A stretch of DNA of 64,000 nt from an uncultured Succinivibrio sp. (GCA_934218695.1 CAKQDA010000004.1:1-64000), one strand, 5' to 3'. Positions 34,874 through 44,648 are shown, counted from the stretch's first letter. Numbers and translations: made by a program. Notes: generated by a model not told the origin, from the sequence alone.

Positions 34874-36700
34874 TTATCTAATCTTTCCTAAATCAACCCA
34901 CATTGGAGTAGATTCGATTAGACCGTTCTGTCCTAAAGAAATATCTCCAGACAATCCGTGTAAAACATCATCCTTATTTGCTGCTAGTCTTTCGATCTCA
35001 AGCGCGAAATTTACGCTGTCATAAGCCGCAGCAAACACTCTCTGCACCTGATTGTTAGCCTTTGGCAGGGTCTTCATGAATGAGTCCTTTAATGGACTGT
35101 CGGTCAGTAACCAAGGCATATCACCTAGGGTTGAGCCTTTTAAGGCTAATTCCTGAGATGAGTTATTGATGCCAATGTAGCTCTTATCTGTTAGATATAC
35201 ATGGACATTTGAAGGAATAGCAGCTTTAACAGCAACAGCATCAACAACTGAGGCATTTACGTATGCACTGTCTGCCTGTGCAAGAGGGCAGTTTGACATT
35301 GATGTCTTTATTGCAGCTGCATCTGAGTAATAACAGACAGGTACATTTGCGTTTATCTTGGCAAATGTTGTCTTGAAACTGTGTACAGAACGCTGTGAAG
35401 CTGAGTCGCTACTCTGTGCGATAACTACAGGTTTCTTATATCCGTCGGCATGGATCTTTGAGGCGGCGATTGCTCCCTCATAGTTAGGACCTAAATCGAA
35501 GTACCACTGATTTACAGGTTTCCCGTTCTCAGGCTGGTTTAATACAATTGAAGGTACCTTTAAGCCGGCAGAATTTAAGGCATTAACTTCTGGCTTTAAG
35601 ATAGGTCCGATAACAAGTTTTGTACCGTCATTCTGGATCTTGGAAACAATCTCAGTGATGTTGTTTTTATTGGTGTCATAGAAAACAACCTTTGAGTTTG
35701 AATTTCTGTCTTTTAAAGCAGCCAGAATACCTAATTTGGCAGGTTCTCCGACGATTGGAGCAAAACGTCCTGATAAAGGTAGTAAAACCGCTATTCTGTC
35801 ACCATCTGAGAACTTGAATAAAGCATTTGCAGGTACATTGACAGGAGCTGCGTTTTCAGGAACAGAATCATCTGATGTATTTGCAGCTTCGTTATTGACC
35901 ACAGTGTTATCAGCTGTTTCAACGACTGCAGCCTGACCATTTTCTGGAGCAAAAAGCTCATTTACAGGGTGGTTAGGATATTTTTTTGAAAAGTCAGCTA
36001 AAGCCTGCTGCTGCAGTTCACTGCTCTGAGAACGGGTGATGATAGCGTATTCAATGAAACCTCTGTCATAGTCTGACTGGGCTGATTTCATAGCCTGAGC
36101 TAAATCTTTATCGCTTAATGTTTTCAGCAGATCGTTACTTTGAGTGATAACAGTTGCTCTGTCAGTTTTCTTTTCAACAATTTTTAAAAGTGCAGATTTG
36201 TTTTTGAAAGCTGTCAACTGATATTTTGGATCTTTAGTCTGTCTGTACAGTCTTGCATTAACATTTGAATTTAAGATCAGGTAGTAAGACAGTGACTGTT
36301 TTGGTAAAGCATTGTAGTTAACCTGATTTAACAGAGCTGATGCCTCTTTAAACTGGTTTTGTTTTACAAGATACATAGCTTTTACTAAAGAAGCCTGATC
36401 TTTCTGCACATCAGTCTGTGCATTTGCATACAGATCATTGATGTTTGATGCTGCCTTATCTAAATCACCTGACACGATTTGAGAACGTGCCAGAAGAACT
36501 TGAGCCTTAAAGCTGGTGTCACTTGAAGCATCATCAAATGCCTGTTGGTATTCCTGAGTTGTCAGATTTAATGGACCAAAAGCATTGGTTGAGGCAATTT
36601 TCTGAGTGGCTTCACTTGAAGCACAGGCAGAAAGGGTAATGGTTGCAGCTGCAAACAAACTGCATAAACATAGATTTAACGCTGATCTTTTAGCTTTCAC
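34874..36700 (-). CDS. lpoA: Penicillin-binding protein activator LpoA
   Basis: A 608-residue outer-membrane lipoprotein. The lipobox is LSAC with C26. Residues 30-250 form the TPR-like N-terminal domain; after an Asn/Ala-rich linker (about 258-290) the C-terminal domain (ALFKFSDGDRIAVLLPLSGRFAPIVGEPAKLGIL...) has the periplasmic-binding fold of the LppC family. LpoA reaches through the wall to activate PBP1a. In enterobacteria lpoA lies next to rsmI in divergent orientation; here the same pair is kept but a HEPN-type gene is inserted between. Confidence 0.9.
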   Translation of the reverse strand: MKAKRSALNLCLCSLFAAATITLSACASSEATQKIASTNAFGPLNLTTQEYQQAFDDASSDTSFKAQVLLARSQIVSGDLDKAASNINDLYANAQTDVQKDQASLVKAMYLVKQNQFKEASALLNQVNYNALPKQSLSYYLILNSNVNARLYRQTKDPKYQLTAFKNKSALLKIVEKKTDRATVITQSNDLLKTLSDKDLAQAMKSAQSDYDRGFIEYAIITRSQSSELQQQALADFSKKYPNHPVNELFAPENGQAAVVETADNTVVNNEAANTSDDSVPENAAPVNVPANALFKFSDGDRIAVLLPLSGRFAPIVGEPAKLGILAALKDRNSNSKVVFYDTNKNNITEIVSKIQNDGTKLVIGPILKPEVNALNSAGLKVPSIVLNQPENGKPVNQWYFDLGPNYEGAIAASKIHADGYKKPVVIAQSSDSASQRSVHSFKTTFAKINANVPVCYYSDAAAIKTSMSNCPLAQADSAYVNASVVDAVAVKAAIPSNVHVYLTDKSYIGINNSSQELALKGSTLGDMPWLLTDSPLKDSFMKTLPKANNQVQRVFAAAYDSVNFALEIERLAANKDDVLHGLSGDISLGQNGLIESTPMWVDLGKIR

Positions 36701-36871
36701 GATAGTTTCCTGCTAAATCACAAATGAATTATTGGTTTGGTATTTTACCATAATGTGAGATAGGTAACGTGTATTGAGACAAAAATCGCTCATAGTAGAT
36801 ACCATAGTGTATATGTTTAGTAGCTGTATAACCTAAAACAGCTCCTGTCAGCATTCTAATAAGGTGGATAT

Positions 36872-37531
36872 ATGAGTATTGAAGGTACAGTAAAACTCTA
36901 TAAAGAGACACGCGACAGCTGTGATGAATCTTTCCGTATCAGAATTCACAGAGCTTTAAGCTGGATGAAAAAGGCAGAGGTCCTTCCAAAAGAAGACATA
37001 GACTTAAAGTTCATCTCTTTATGGATTGCCTTTAACTGTTCCTATGGAAAAGAACTCTCTCAGGAAGGATATTTCGGAGAAAAAGTAGGTTACAGAGATT
37101 TTCTGTCCTTGATAAGCGATCTTGATGAAGAGAAGATACTTGATAAAATCCTGTGGGACAGATTTTCAAAGAGCATAAAAACTCTTCTTGAAAATAAATT
37201 TACCTATCAGCCATACTGGAATTACTACAATGGTGATGAGTCGGCAGCTGATTGGGAGTTTACTTTTCAGAACTACAACAAAAAGGCACTAAATGCGCTG
37301 ATGGCACAGAACACGGCTCTTGTTCTGAGCATTGTCTTTGACAGGCTTTATACCATAAGAAATCAGCTCTTTCACGGAGGAGCAACCTGTAACAGCAAGG
37401 CTAACAGGCTGCAACTGCACGATGGCTGTGAAATTCTGTCAGAAATTATGCCTGCCGTGATTACTATCATGCTAAATCATCATGACAGAGACTGGGGTCG
37501 CGCCTATTATCAGTATGTTAAGGATGAATAA
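36872..37531 (+). CDS. HEPN-domain protein (RNQLFH motif)
   Basis: A 219-residue mostly helical protein with RNQLFHGG at 163-170; R163-x4-H168 is the RxxxxH signature of HEPN ribonucleases. Upstream blocks SLWIAFNCSYG and NTALVLSIVFDRLYTI fit the helices that surround the site in Apea-like HEPN groups. HEPN proteins act as RNases in toxin-antitoxin and abortive-infection systems, but many are uncharacterised. No MNT nucleotidyltransferase or other partner is adjacent. The start ATG 36872 has AAGGTGG. It interrupts the lpoA-rsmI pair and may be a mobile single-gene cargo. Confidence 0.65.
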   Translation: MSIEGTVKLYKETRDSCDESFRIRIHRALSWMKKAEVLPKEDIDLKFISLWIAFNCSYGKELSQEGYFGEKVGYRDFLSLISDLDEEKILDKILWDRFSKSIKTLLENKFTYQPYWNYYNGDESAADWEFTFQNYNKKALNALMAQNTALVLSIVFDRLYTIRNQLFHGGATCNSKANRLQLHDGCEILSEIMPAVITIMLNHHDRDWGRAYYQYVKDE

Positions 37532-37678
37532 AGTAACATCAGACTCAAAACTCAATTATTCACGAATACGCAGTCTTCTGTCTGTATACTGTACGTTACT
37601 GCCTGTATAATATTGAGCAAGAACTGAAAAAAAATCTGCAGTTTGTTTCTTTTTACATCTGCAATGAAAAGGGTAATC

Positions 37679-38527
37679 ATGTTAGATAGTGCTTTATATA
37701 TTGTTCCTACCCCAATTGGCAATCTTGATGACATAACATTAAGGGCAATTGAGGTGTTAAAAAATGCAACTTTAATTGCAGCTGAAGATACCAGACATTC
37801 AAAAATTCTGTTGGACAAGCTGGGCATATCCGGTAAAAAGATGATTAGCTGTCATGATCATAATGAGGAACAGAGAGCTTCCATCATTATTGATGAAGTC
37901 AAAAATGGCGGAGTTGTAGCTTTAATCTCGGATGCAGGCTCTCCTTTAATCAACGATCCTGGCTACAGAGTGGTAACTTTATGCTCAAAGGCAGATGTAA
38001 GAGTGGTCCCTCTACCAGGTCCGTGTGCCCTGATCACAGCTTTAGAGGCCAGTGCCCTTCCTACAGACAAGTTTATGTTTTTAGGATTTTTCCCTGTAAA
38101 GGAAAAGGAGTTGACAGAAAAAGTTCAGACTCTGGAAAACGCCGATTACACCGCTGTTTTCTATGAAACTCCTCGCCGTATTGTGGATACCATGGAAATT
38201 GTAGGTAAGATTTTGCCTGAGCATGATGTAACTCTCTGTCGGGAGATGACTAAAACTTTTGAGTCTTTTTACAGATTAAAGGCCAAAGATGCATCAGCGT
38301 TCTTAAAAGCTGATCCTGACAGAACCAAAGGTGAGTTTGTTGTGGCAATAGGTTCCTTAAAGCAGGAGTCTTCATCAGTGCCGGCTCCTGTTGTAAAAGC
38401 CATTTCAGAACTGATTAAAACATCCCCTGTAAAGCAGGTTGCCAATGTTCTGTCGGAGCTTACTGGTCTCAAAAAGAATGATTTATACAATCTGGCACTC
38501 GATCTTAAAAATAAAGACTGCGAATAA
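37679..38527 (+). CDS. rsmI: 16S rRNA (cytidine1402-2'-O)-methyltransferase
   Basis: A 282-residue tetrapyrrole-methylase-fold enzyme that 2'-O-methylates C1402 of 16S rRNA. The start has LYIVPTPIGNLDDITLRAIEVL, then AAEDTRHSKILL, SCHDHNE, LISDAGSPLINDPGYR and FYETPRRIVDTM. ATG 37679 has AAAAGGG upstream, better than the ATG at 37664 or 37643. It is upstream of rnpB and divergent from lpoA across the HEPN gene. Confidence 0.95.
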   Translation: MLDSALYIVPTPIGNLDDITLRAIEVLKNATLIAAEDTRHSKILLDKLGISGKKMISCHDHNEEQRASIIIDEVKNGGVVALISDAGSPLINDPGYRVVTLCSKADVRVVPLPGPCALITALEASALPTDKFMFLGFFPVKEKELTEKVQTLENADYTAVFYETPRRIVDTMEIVGKILPEHDVTLCREMTKTFESFYRLKAKDASAFLKADPDRTKGEFVVAIGSLKQESSSVPAPVVKAISELIKTSPVKQVANVLSELTGLKKNDLYNLALDLKNKDCE

Positions 38528-38563
38528 AAGCAATTAACAGTCAAAGATTTTATTGTTTAATGT

Positions 38564-38569
38564 TATAAT
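38564..38569 (+). promoter_or_regulatory. -10 box of the rnpB promoter
   Basis: TATAAT lies six bases before the predicted 5' end of the RNase P RNA at about 38576, the right distance for transcription start. No good -35 hexamer is seen. Confidence 0.7.
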
Positions 38570-38574
38570 GCCTA

Positions 38575-38950
38575 CGAGTCGACCGGGCAATCGCTGCCGT
38601 GCACGCGTGTTTAAGATCTTTAAGCATACGGTCACTGGGGGAGGAAAGTCCGAGCTCCGAAGGACAAGGTGCCAGGTAACGCCTGGAGAGCGCAAGCTCA
38701 TGACAAGTGCAACAGAAAGTAAACCGCCACTTTGTGGTAAGGGTGAAATGGCGAGGTAAGAGCTCACCGCTTTTCTAGCAATAGGAAAGGCATGGTAAAC
38801 TCCACCTGGAGCAAGATCAAATAGGCTCTCTATGGTTTGGTCCGAACCGAGAGCGGGTTGATTGCTGGAACCAGCGAGCGATTGCTGGTCTAGAGGAATG
38901 GTTGCCACTGCTTAGCAGAACAGAACTCGGCTTACAGGTTGACTCATCTT
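38575..38950 (+). ncRNA. rnpB: RNase P RNA, bacterial class A
   Basis: The 5' end GAGTCGACC pairs with GGTTGACTC at the 3' end (P1). Core segments match class A: GGGGGAGGAAAGTCCGAGCTCC (5' core), ACAGAAAGTAAACCGCC, GGTAAGGGTGAAATGGCGAGGTAAGAGCTCACCGC, GGTAAACTCCACCTGGAGCAAGATCAAATAGG, and CAGAACTCGGCTTA near the end. The RNA removes 5' leaders from pre-tRNAs together with RnpA. The position after rsmI is common in gammaproteobacteria. Confidence 0.96.
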
Positions 38951-39364
38951 TTATCATCTTTTTATTCTGAACATTTTCATTTTCTGAATATTCTTACAGG
39001 CATTCTTCAGCCTTCAGTATTAATTACTGCATCATCCCTGAACTGTGCCTTGGATCACATCCTTATAATTTGTTGTTTTTAGGTCTAAGTTTGCGCACTT
39101 TTTATTCTGCATGTGTTTAATAAAATACCTTTATTAATAAAGCGATAGATACAGTTAAAGCTTGAAATTAATTTTTTGCTTCACTCATAGACGTTCTTTA
39201 TAACATACTGAAAATTAACATTTTTTATAAAGTGCCAGGATATTATTTTCTTGAATTAATCCTATGATTTGGTAAACTAAATGGGAAAAAGTGGTAAATT
39301 GTGGTGTAAATGTATTAATCCTTCCCACAAAAGACTCTCTCTATAGCAATTAGGCCTTTATATT
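38951..39364 (+). other. Intergenic region between rnpB and mraZ
   Basis: About 410 bases without a supported gene. The last 100 bases contain the promoter and MraZ-type repeats of the dcw cluster (39282-39306). The first part is AT-rich and shows nothing I can name. Confidence 0.6.
39282..39306 (+). promoter_or_regulatory. Three MraZ-type operator repeats upstream of mraZ
   Basis: TGGGA at 39282, TGGTA at 39292 and TGGTG at 39302 recur with exactly 10-bp spacing. MraZ binds direct TGGG repeats with 5-bp spacers before mraZ in E. coli; here two of the three boxes read TGGT. The boxes lie 60-80 bases before the mraZ start. Confidence 0.65.
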
Positions 39365-39847
39365 ATGTTTGACGGTTTGCTTCTAAGTGGAACTAGCGAA
39401 GTATCCCTTGATTCTAAAGGGCGACTGTCTGTGCCTGCTCGCTACAGGGAAATATTTGCCGATGATGCAGATGGACAGTGTGTTATCACCCGTTCTCTTT
39501 TCGACAGATGTTTATGGCTATACCCTAACAGTGAATGGGACAATGTAGTATCGGCTTTAGGTTCTCTTCCAACTATGACAGATCCTTTGTGCCGCACCAT
39601 ACAGCGAATCGTTTTGGGAAGTGCCGTATTCTGCCAGTTAGATGCGCAGGGAAGAGTTTTACTGCCACAGGAATTAAGACAGATTTCAGAGATAAGCAAA
39701 AAAGCCTATCTAATCGGTTTTAACAACAAGTTTGAGCTCTGGTCTGAAGAGAACTTTGCTCTTCAGCGTCAGGCTGACGATGAATTATTACAGCAGGCAT
39801 CAAAAGATCTCGCATCGCATAGTGTGCTTGCAAATTTAAAACTTTAA
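39365..39847 (+). CDS. mraZ: Transcriptional regulator MraZ
   Basis: A 160-residue AbrB-like protein with two repeats: SEVSLDSKGRLSVPARYRE (about 10-28) and CQLDAQGRVLLPQELRQ (about 88-104), each a DxKGRxxxP DNA-binding element. MraZ represses its own operon in E. coli. It is the first gene of the dcw cluster. The start is ATG 39365. Confidence 0.96.
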   Translation: MFDGLLLSGTSEVSLDSKGRLSVPARYREIFADDADGQCVITRSLFDRCLWLYPNSEWDNVVSALGSLPTMTDPLCRTIQRIVLGSAVFCQLDAQGRVLLPQELRQISEISKKAYLIGFNNKFELWSEENFALQRQADDELLQQASKDLASHSVLANLKL

Positions 39848-39873
39848 ACTTTTAGAATTATAAGAATCTGACC

Positions 39874-40824
39874 ATGGCTTTTTCACATATTCCTGTACTG
39901 TTAAATGAAGTCCTTGAAGGTATGAACATCAAGGAAAATGGGATTTATGTGGATGCTACATTCGGCAGAGGCGGACATTCCAGAAAAATATTGGAAAGAC
40001 TAGGACCTGACGGAAGGTTATATGGCCTTGACCGTGATTTGACTGCAGTTGAAGCTGCCAGAAGCATTACCGATCCAAGATTTAAGATCACACACAGTGC
40101 GTTCTCCTGTCTTAAGGAAGTATGCGAGGATTTGTCAATTGTAGGCAGAGTTGACGGCATTCTGATGGATATTGGCGTATCTTCACCTCAGATTGATGAT
40201 CCTGCTAGAGGCTTTTCATTTGAAAAGGATGGTCCTCTGGATATGAGAATGGATCAGAGTTGCAGACTGGACGCAAGGACTATCGTAAATACATATTCAA
40301 AACAGGATCTCTCTTATATCTTTAAAGTTTACGGTGAAGAGAATTTCGCTGCAAAAGTTGCTTCAGCAATTGTAAGAGAACGTGAGAAGACCCCTTTTGA
40401 AACGACACTGCAGTTGTCTGAATTTATTAAACGAGTAATTGGTGGCAAGCCTACTCCAAAACATAAAGCCACGCGCTGTTTTCAGGCACTGAGAATAGCT
40501 GTAAACGGTGAGCTTGACGAATTAAAAAAAGCTTTAGAGAGCAGCATTGATGTATTAGCAGATGATGGTCGTCTGTGTGTTATTTCATTCCACTCTCTAG
40601 AGGACAGAATAGTAAAAACATTTATAAAAGATCAGTCTCAGGGGCAAAAGATCCCTAACGGCCTTCCTATCACTTTTGAAGAAGCCGAAAAAATGAGACT
40701 TGCTACAGCAAAGGTGGAGCCTGTAGGAGGTGCTGTTAAGGCAACTCCTGAAGAAATAGCAGCCAACGTAAGATCCAGAAGTGCAACTCTCAGGATCTGC
40801 AAGAGGCTTAAGAGGCTACCCTAA
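39874..40824 (+). CDS. rsmH: 16S rRNA (cytosine1402-N4)-methyltransferase
   Basis: A 316-residue SAM enzyme: HIPVLLNEVLEGM, the SAM motif DATFGRGGHS (about 28-37), DPARGFSFEKDGPLDMRMD (about 108-126), and CVISFHSLEDRIVKTF (about 235-250). It adds the N4 methyl group to the same C1402 that RsmI (also in this window) methylates on the ribose. Its stop is directly followed by the ftsL start. Confidence 0.97.
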   Translation: MAFSHIPVLLNEVLEGMNIKENGIYVDATFGRGGHSRKILERLGPDGRLYGLDRDLTAVEAARSITDPRFKITHSAFSCLKEVCEDLSIVGRVDGILMDIGVSSPQIDDPARGFSFEKDGPLDMRMDQSCRLDARTIVNTYSKQDLSYIFKVYGEENFAAKVASAIVREREKTPFETTLQLSEFIKRVIGGKPTPKHKATRCFQALRIAVNGELDELKKALESSIDVLADDGRLCVISFHSLEDRIVKTFIKDQSQGQKIPNGLPITFEEAEKMRLATAKVEPVGGAVKATPEEIAANVRSRSATLRICKRLKRLP

Positions 40825-41385
40825 ATGCAACAGTCAAATGCAGTAAGAAAGCTAGAAGAGAATTTCCCTGATGTGTCCCCTCAAATTACAAAGAGGGAAC
40901 CTCAGTTTGGGGACAGACCAAATCCACAGGCAAAGCCTGTGCAAAAGACAGCCGCTAACGTTACAACTCAGGTAACGCATGAACATATCATTAGAATTCA
41001 GGCTCCGGCAGATTTACTAAGAGATGAATCAGAACAGCAGGCTATACCGTCATTAAGCCTTTTTGAAGGTTATAAAAAACAGAAAAAGGCTCTGGTCCCA
41101 ACCATTTTAAATGACATATTCTCGAACCTTTTGACTTATGTTCTTATCCTTGTCGTTACAACTTTAGCCGTATTAAAGGTTCATCAGGTACAGATGACCC
41201 GTGATATGACAATACAGTATAATGAGGTTTTAAGGCATAACGAGCTTCTGCATAAGGAATGGTTAACTCTGTTGTCTGACAGAGAAGCCCTTACAGAATA
41301 TTCTGTGATCCGTAAAAATGCTGACGAAAAGCTCGGTATGGTGCAGCCTAAAACTGAAGATGAAGTTGTAATCGATTTGAGATAA
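40825..41385 (+). CDS. ftsL: Cell division protein FtsL, long N-terminus
   Basis: A 186-residue single-pass protein: a long polar cytoplasmic N-terminus (1-97), one membrane helix (about 100-118, LLTYVLILVVTTLAVLKV) and a periplasmic coiled coil ending in MVQPKTEDEVVIDL. E. coli FtsL has 121 residues, so the cytoplasmic part is some 60 residues longer here. FtsL forms a complex with FtsB and FtsQ that activates FtsWI. Position between rsmH and ftsI, with zero gaps on both sides, makes the call safe. Confidence 0.9.
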   Translation: MQQSNAVRKLEENFPDVSPQITKREPQFGDRPNPQAKPVQKTAANVTTQVTHEHIIRIQAPADLLRDESEQQAIPSLSLFEGYKKQKKALVPTILNDIFSNLLTYVLILVVTTLAVLKVHQVQMTRDMTIQYNEVLRHNELLHKEWLTLLSDREALTEYSVIRKNADEKLGMVQPKTEDEVVIDLR

Positions 41386-43095
41386 ATGGCTTTAAAACAA
41401 GTTAACGATGGATCCTACAGGCGCCTACAGGTATCAGTTACCAGAATCTCCATCGTATGGTTTTCTGTAGGCTGTCTTTTCATATATCTGCTTGCCAGAC
41501 TGTTCTGGATACAGGTTCTTTATCCTGATAATCTAATCCGTCAGGGTAATGCCCGTGTAGTCAGAAATTATCACTATGAGCCACCAAGAGGTCTTATTAC
41601 TGACAGAAACGGTAAAATTTTAGCCATTTCAGTACCCGTCAAATCTGTAGAAGCCGATCCTAAATTCCTACATGAAGAAGGCGTCTATGATGATCCTGTA
41701 AAAATGAAAAAGCTGGCATCAGTTCTTGAAATTGATGTAAATGATCTTTACAGAAAGACAAAGGATCCCAGCCGTCGCTATGTGCATTTAAAGCACTATC
41801 TGGATATCGAAAAAGCAGCTAAGGTAAGAAAGATCTCAAAGAAAGGTATTATTTTAAATGACTCATACCGCCGACATTACCCTACAGGTGAAATCAACTC
41901 AAATTTAGTTGGTATTCTAAATGGTGACGGCGTGGGTGTTTACGGGGTAGAGCAGAGTTTCAATTCCTATTTAACCTCTACTGTGTCAACAGAACTTGCC
42001 AAAAAGGATCGATATGACCACATTGTTGAAAATCTGGGCACAGTAAAAAAAGGCAACCTTGGTGGAAATCTGATGTTAAGTGTGGACAACCGTCTGCAGG
42101 AATATGCCCATGCAATGCTCAAGCAGACAGTTGAAGAAAATGATGCAGACAGCGGAACAGCTACTTTAATTGATATTAAAACAGGTGAAATTCTGGCTCT
42201 TGCAAACGCACCTTCATTTGATCCAAATGACAGAAAGCACTTTGACAGTTCCAATGCAAAAAACAGAGTAGTAACAGATATTTTCGAGCCGGGATCTACT
42301 TTAAAACCTATAGTGGCCCTTGCAGCACTAGAGGCTAAGGCAACCAACTGGTCAGAAGTATTTGATACCAGACCTTTTATTGTTGACGGTAAGATGGTCA
42401 GAGATTCTCACGCCATGTCTCAGGGAACATTGGCTGATATTATTCAATACTCATCAAATACCGGAATGGCCAGAATTTCCATGAGAATCGGTCCTCAAAA
42501 GATCATGCAGGTTCTGACACGTTTTGGTCTTGGCTCTAAAACAGAGTCAGGTCTTGTAGGAGAGAATTCCGGACGACTTAATGAGAACAGAAAGTTCTGG
42601 TCAGAAATTGACAAGGCCACATTAGGTTTCGGTTACGGAGTTGCCGTAACCAATCTGCAGCTGGCACAGGCATATGCCACACTGGCAAACGGCGGTGTAA
42701 GAATGCCGGTTTCAATTTTAAGATTAAAGAATGCTCCCAAAGGTACTCTGGTAGCTCAGCCAAATCAGGTTGCAAATATGCAAAGGGCACTTGAGACAGT
42801 GGTTGCTGAAGGTACAGGTGGAAAAGCTGCAATTGACAGGTACCGCGTGGCAGGTAAGACCGGTACCGCCAAGATCGCATCAGTAGGCGGTTACGGTAAA
42901 TACTATATGTCAACGTTCGCAGGTTTTGCTCCTATTTCCAATCCCCGTTTTGCACTGGTTGTAGTGGTCAGTGCTCCAAAGGCAGGTAAGTTTTACGGTG
43001 GTGTAGTATCAGGCCCTGTATTCAGAGCTGTGATGTCAAAGGCTCTTCAACTGTACAACATCAAGCCTGACAGGGAAAAGAACGAAAAAAATTAG
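41386..43095 (+). CDS. ftsI: Septal peptidoglycan transpeptidase FtsI (PBP3)
   Basis: A 569-residue class B PBP with an N-terminal membrane helix (about 22-43), a pedestal domain (PPRGLITDRNGKILA...) and a transpeptidase domain with S304-x-x-K307 (EPGSTLKP), SSN at 356-358 and KTG at 491-493. It cross-links septal wall with FtsW. Starts directly after ftsL; a 50-base gap precedes murE. Confidence 0.96.
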   Translation: MALKQVNDGSYRRLQVSVTRISIVWFSVGCLFIYLLARLFWIQVLYPDNLIRQGNARVVRNYHYEPPRGLITDRNGKILAISVPVKSVEADPKFLHEEGVYDDPVKMKKLASVLEIDVNDLYRKTKDPSRRYVHLKHYLDIEKAAKVRKISKKGIILNDSYRRHYPTGEINSNLVGILNGDGVGVYGVEQSFNSYLTSTVSTELAKKDRYDHIVENLGTVKKGNLGGNLMLSVDNRLQEYAHAMLKQTVEENDADSGTATLIDIKTGEILALANAPSFDPNDRKHFDSSNAKNRVVTDIFEPGSTLKPIVALAALEAKATNWSEVFDTRPFIVDGKMVRDSHAMSQGTLADIIQYSSNTGMARISMRIGPQKIMQVLTRFGLGSKTESGLVGENSGRLNENRKFWSEIDKATLGFGYGVAVTNLQLAQAYATLANGGVRMPVSILRLKNAPKGTLVAQPNQVANMQRALETVVAEGTGGKAAIDRYRVAGKTGTAKIASVGGYGKYYMSTFAGFAPISNPRFALVVVVSAPKAGKFYGGVVSGPVFRAVMSKALQLYNIKPDREKNEKN

Positions 43096-43145
43096 TAGTA
43101 AAGAATTATTGAATATCAAAAAAAATTTAAGAGCGAAAAGCACAA

Positions 43146-44648
43146 ATGAAAAAATTAAAAGAGATTTTTCAGTATCTGGGAATAAAAAGAAAAGCTCCTG
43201 ACATTGAGTGTACTTCACTTGAAGTGGATTCCAGACAGGTAAAAAAAGGTAGCCTTTTTGTTGCTTTGAAAGGAACAAAGGTCAACGGTCTTGACTATGC
43301 AAAAAAAGCTATGGAGCGGGGCGCAGTTGCTATTATGTTTGAAGAGGGAAACACTCCGACAGAAGAACTCCTAAAAGAAGTGACCATTCCTTTTATTAAA
43401 CTGTCATCAAAAAGAAACCTAGGCGAGTTCTGTTCTTTTTTCTATGATGAGCCTTCTAAAAAGCTTGGGCTGATTGGCATTACAGGTACAAACGGTAAAA
43501 GTACCATAACTCAGCTAATAGCGCAGTGGCTTAACCTTGCCTTTTCAACAAAATGTGCCGTTTTTGGAACTTTAGGGTATGGTTTTTTACCTGATTTAAA
43601 GAAGAGTTCCAATACAACTTTAGATGCTGTAAGACTGCAGCAGGCATTAAATGAAATGGTATCTGAAGGAGCCCGTTATGCAGCTCTTGAGGTGTCTTCA
43701 ATTGGCGTCTGTGAGGGAAGAATAGACGGTTGCACCTTTATTTCAGGCGGTTTTACCAATCTGACTCGTGATCACCTTGATTATCACAAGACCATGGAAA
43801 ACTATGCCAAAGCCAAAGAGGATTTTTTAAGACGAGTTCCTAAAGAAAAACTGGTTATAAATGTGGATAATGAGCAGGGTGGTAAATATGCTGATACTTT
43901 TGGTAAATGCGTTGCCTATTCATGCAAGAGCGACTTTATGGGGTCTGTTTCTTCTCTTATCTACTCACAGTATGTGTGGATCAAGTCTGTAACCTACAAG
44001 CCAAGCGGTATTGCTCTGGAAATTGAATCCACCTTTGGTTCTGGTAAATGTGAAATAGGTCTTTTAGGCGGTTTTAACGTAGAGAACTTTGCCTGTGCTT
44101 TAACAGTTCTTTTGGCAATGGGATTTGATTTTGAAAAACTCCTGCGCACTGCTTCAAAATTAAAACCGATTAAAGGTCGTATGGAGTGTTTCAGATCTGA
44201 AGGCAAACCGCATATTGTTGTTGATTATGCTCATACACCAGATGGTGTGGAGCAGGTACTGCGTGGCGTAAGAGAACACCATCCTGACGGCAGAGTTTAT
44301 TGCATTATAGGCTGTGGTGGAGACAGAGATAAGGGAAAGAGACCTATCATGGCCATTAAGGCCTCTGTTTTTTCAGATATGGCTGTTCTGACTTCAGATA
44401 ATCCGCGAACAGAAGACCCTGATTCAATCTTACAAGATATGGCTTCAGGTGTGGGTGAGGCCAATAATGTGGTTTTAATTGCTGACAGAAGAAAGGCTAT
44501 TGAATATGCCTTTGAGAAAGCAGGTCCTGGTGACTGCATTGTTATAGCAGGTAAAGGCCATGAGGATTATCAGATTTTTAAAGATAAAACCATTCATTTT
44601 TCAGACAGAGAAATTGCCTGTGAACTTTTAGGGGTTAAATGTGATTAG
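43146..44648 (+). CDS. murE: UDP-MurNAc-tripeptide synthetase MurE
   Basis: A 500-residue Mur ligase. The ATP motif is GITGTNGKST (111-120). DNPRTEDP at 418-425 is the meso-diaminopimelate specificity motif, so the third amino acid of the stem is DAP. Blocks DYAHTPDGVEQVL and AGKGHEDYQ are typical. It overlaps murF by eight bases. Confidence 0.95.
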   Translation: MKKLKEIFQYLGIKRKAPDIECTSLEVDSRQVKKGSLFVALKGTKVNGLDYAKKAMERGAVAIMFEEGNTPTEELLKEVTIPFIKLSSKRNLGEFCSFFYDEPSKKLGLIGITGTNGKSTITQLIAQWLNLAFSTKCAVFGTLGYGFLPDLKKSSNTTLDAVRLQQALNEMVSEGARYAALEVSSIGVCEGRIDGCTFISGGFTNLTRDHLDYHKTMENYAKAKEDFLRRVPKEKLVINVDNEQGGKYADTFGKCVAYSCKSDFMGSVSSLIYSQYVWIKSVTYKPSGIALEIESTFGSGKCEIGLLGGFNVENFACALTVLLAMGFDFEKLLRTASKLKPIKGRMECFRSEGKPHIVVDYAHTPDGVEQVLRGVREHHPDGRVYCIIGCGGDRDKGKRPIMAIKASVFSDMAVLTSDNPRTEDPDSILQDMASGVGEANNVVLIADRRKAIEYAFEKAGPGDCIVIAGKGHEDYQIFKDKTIHFSDREIACELLGVKCD

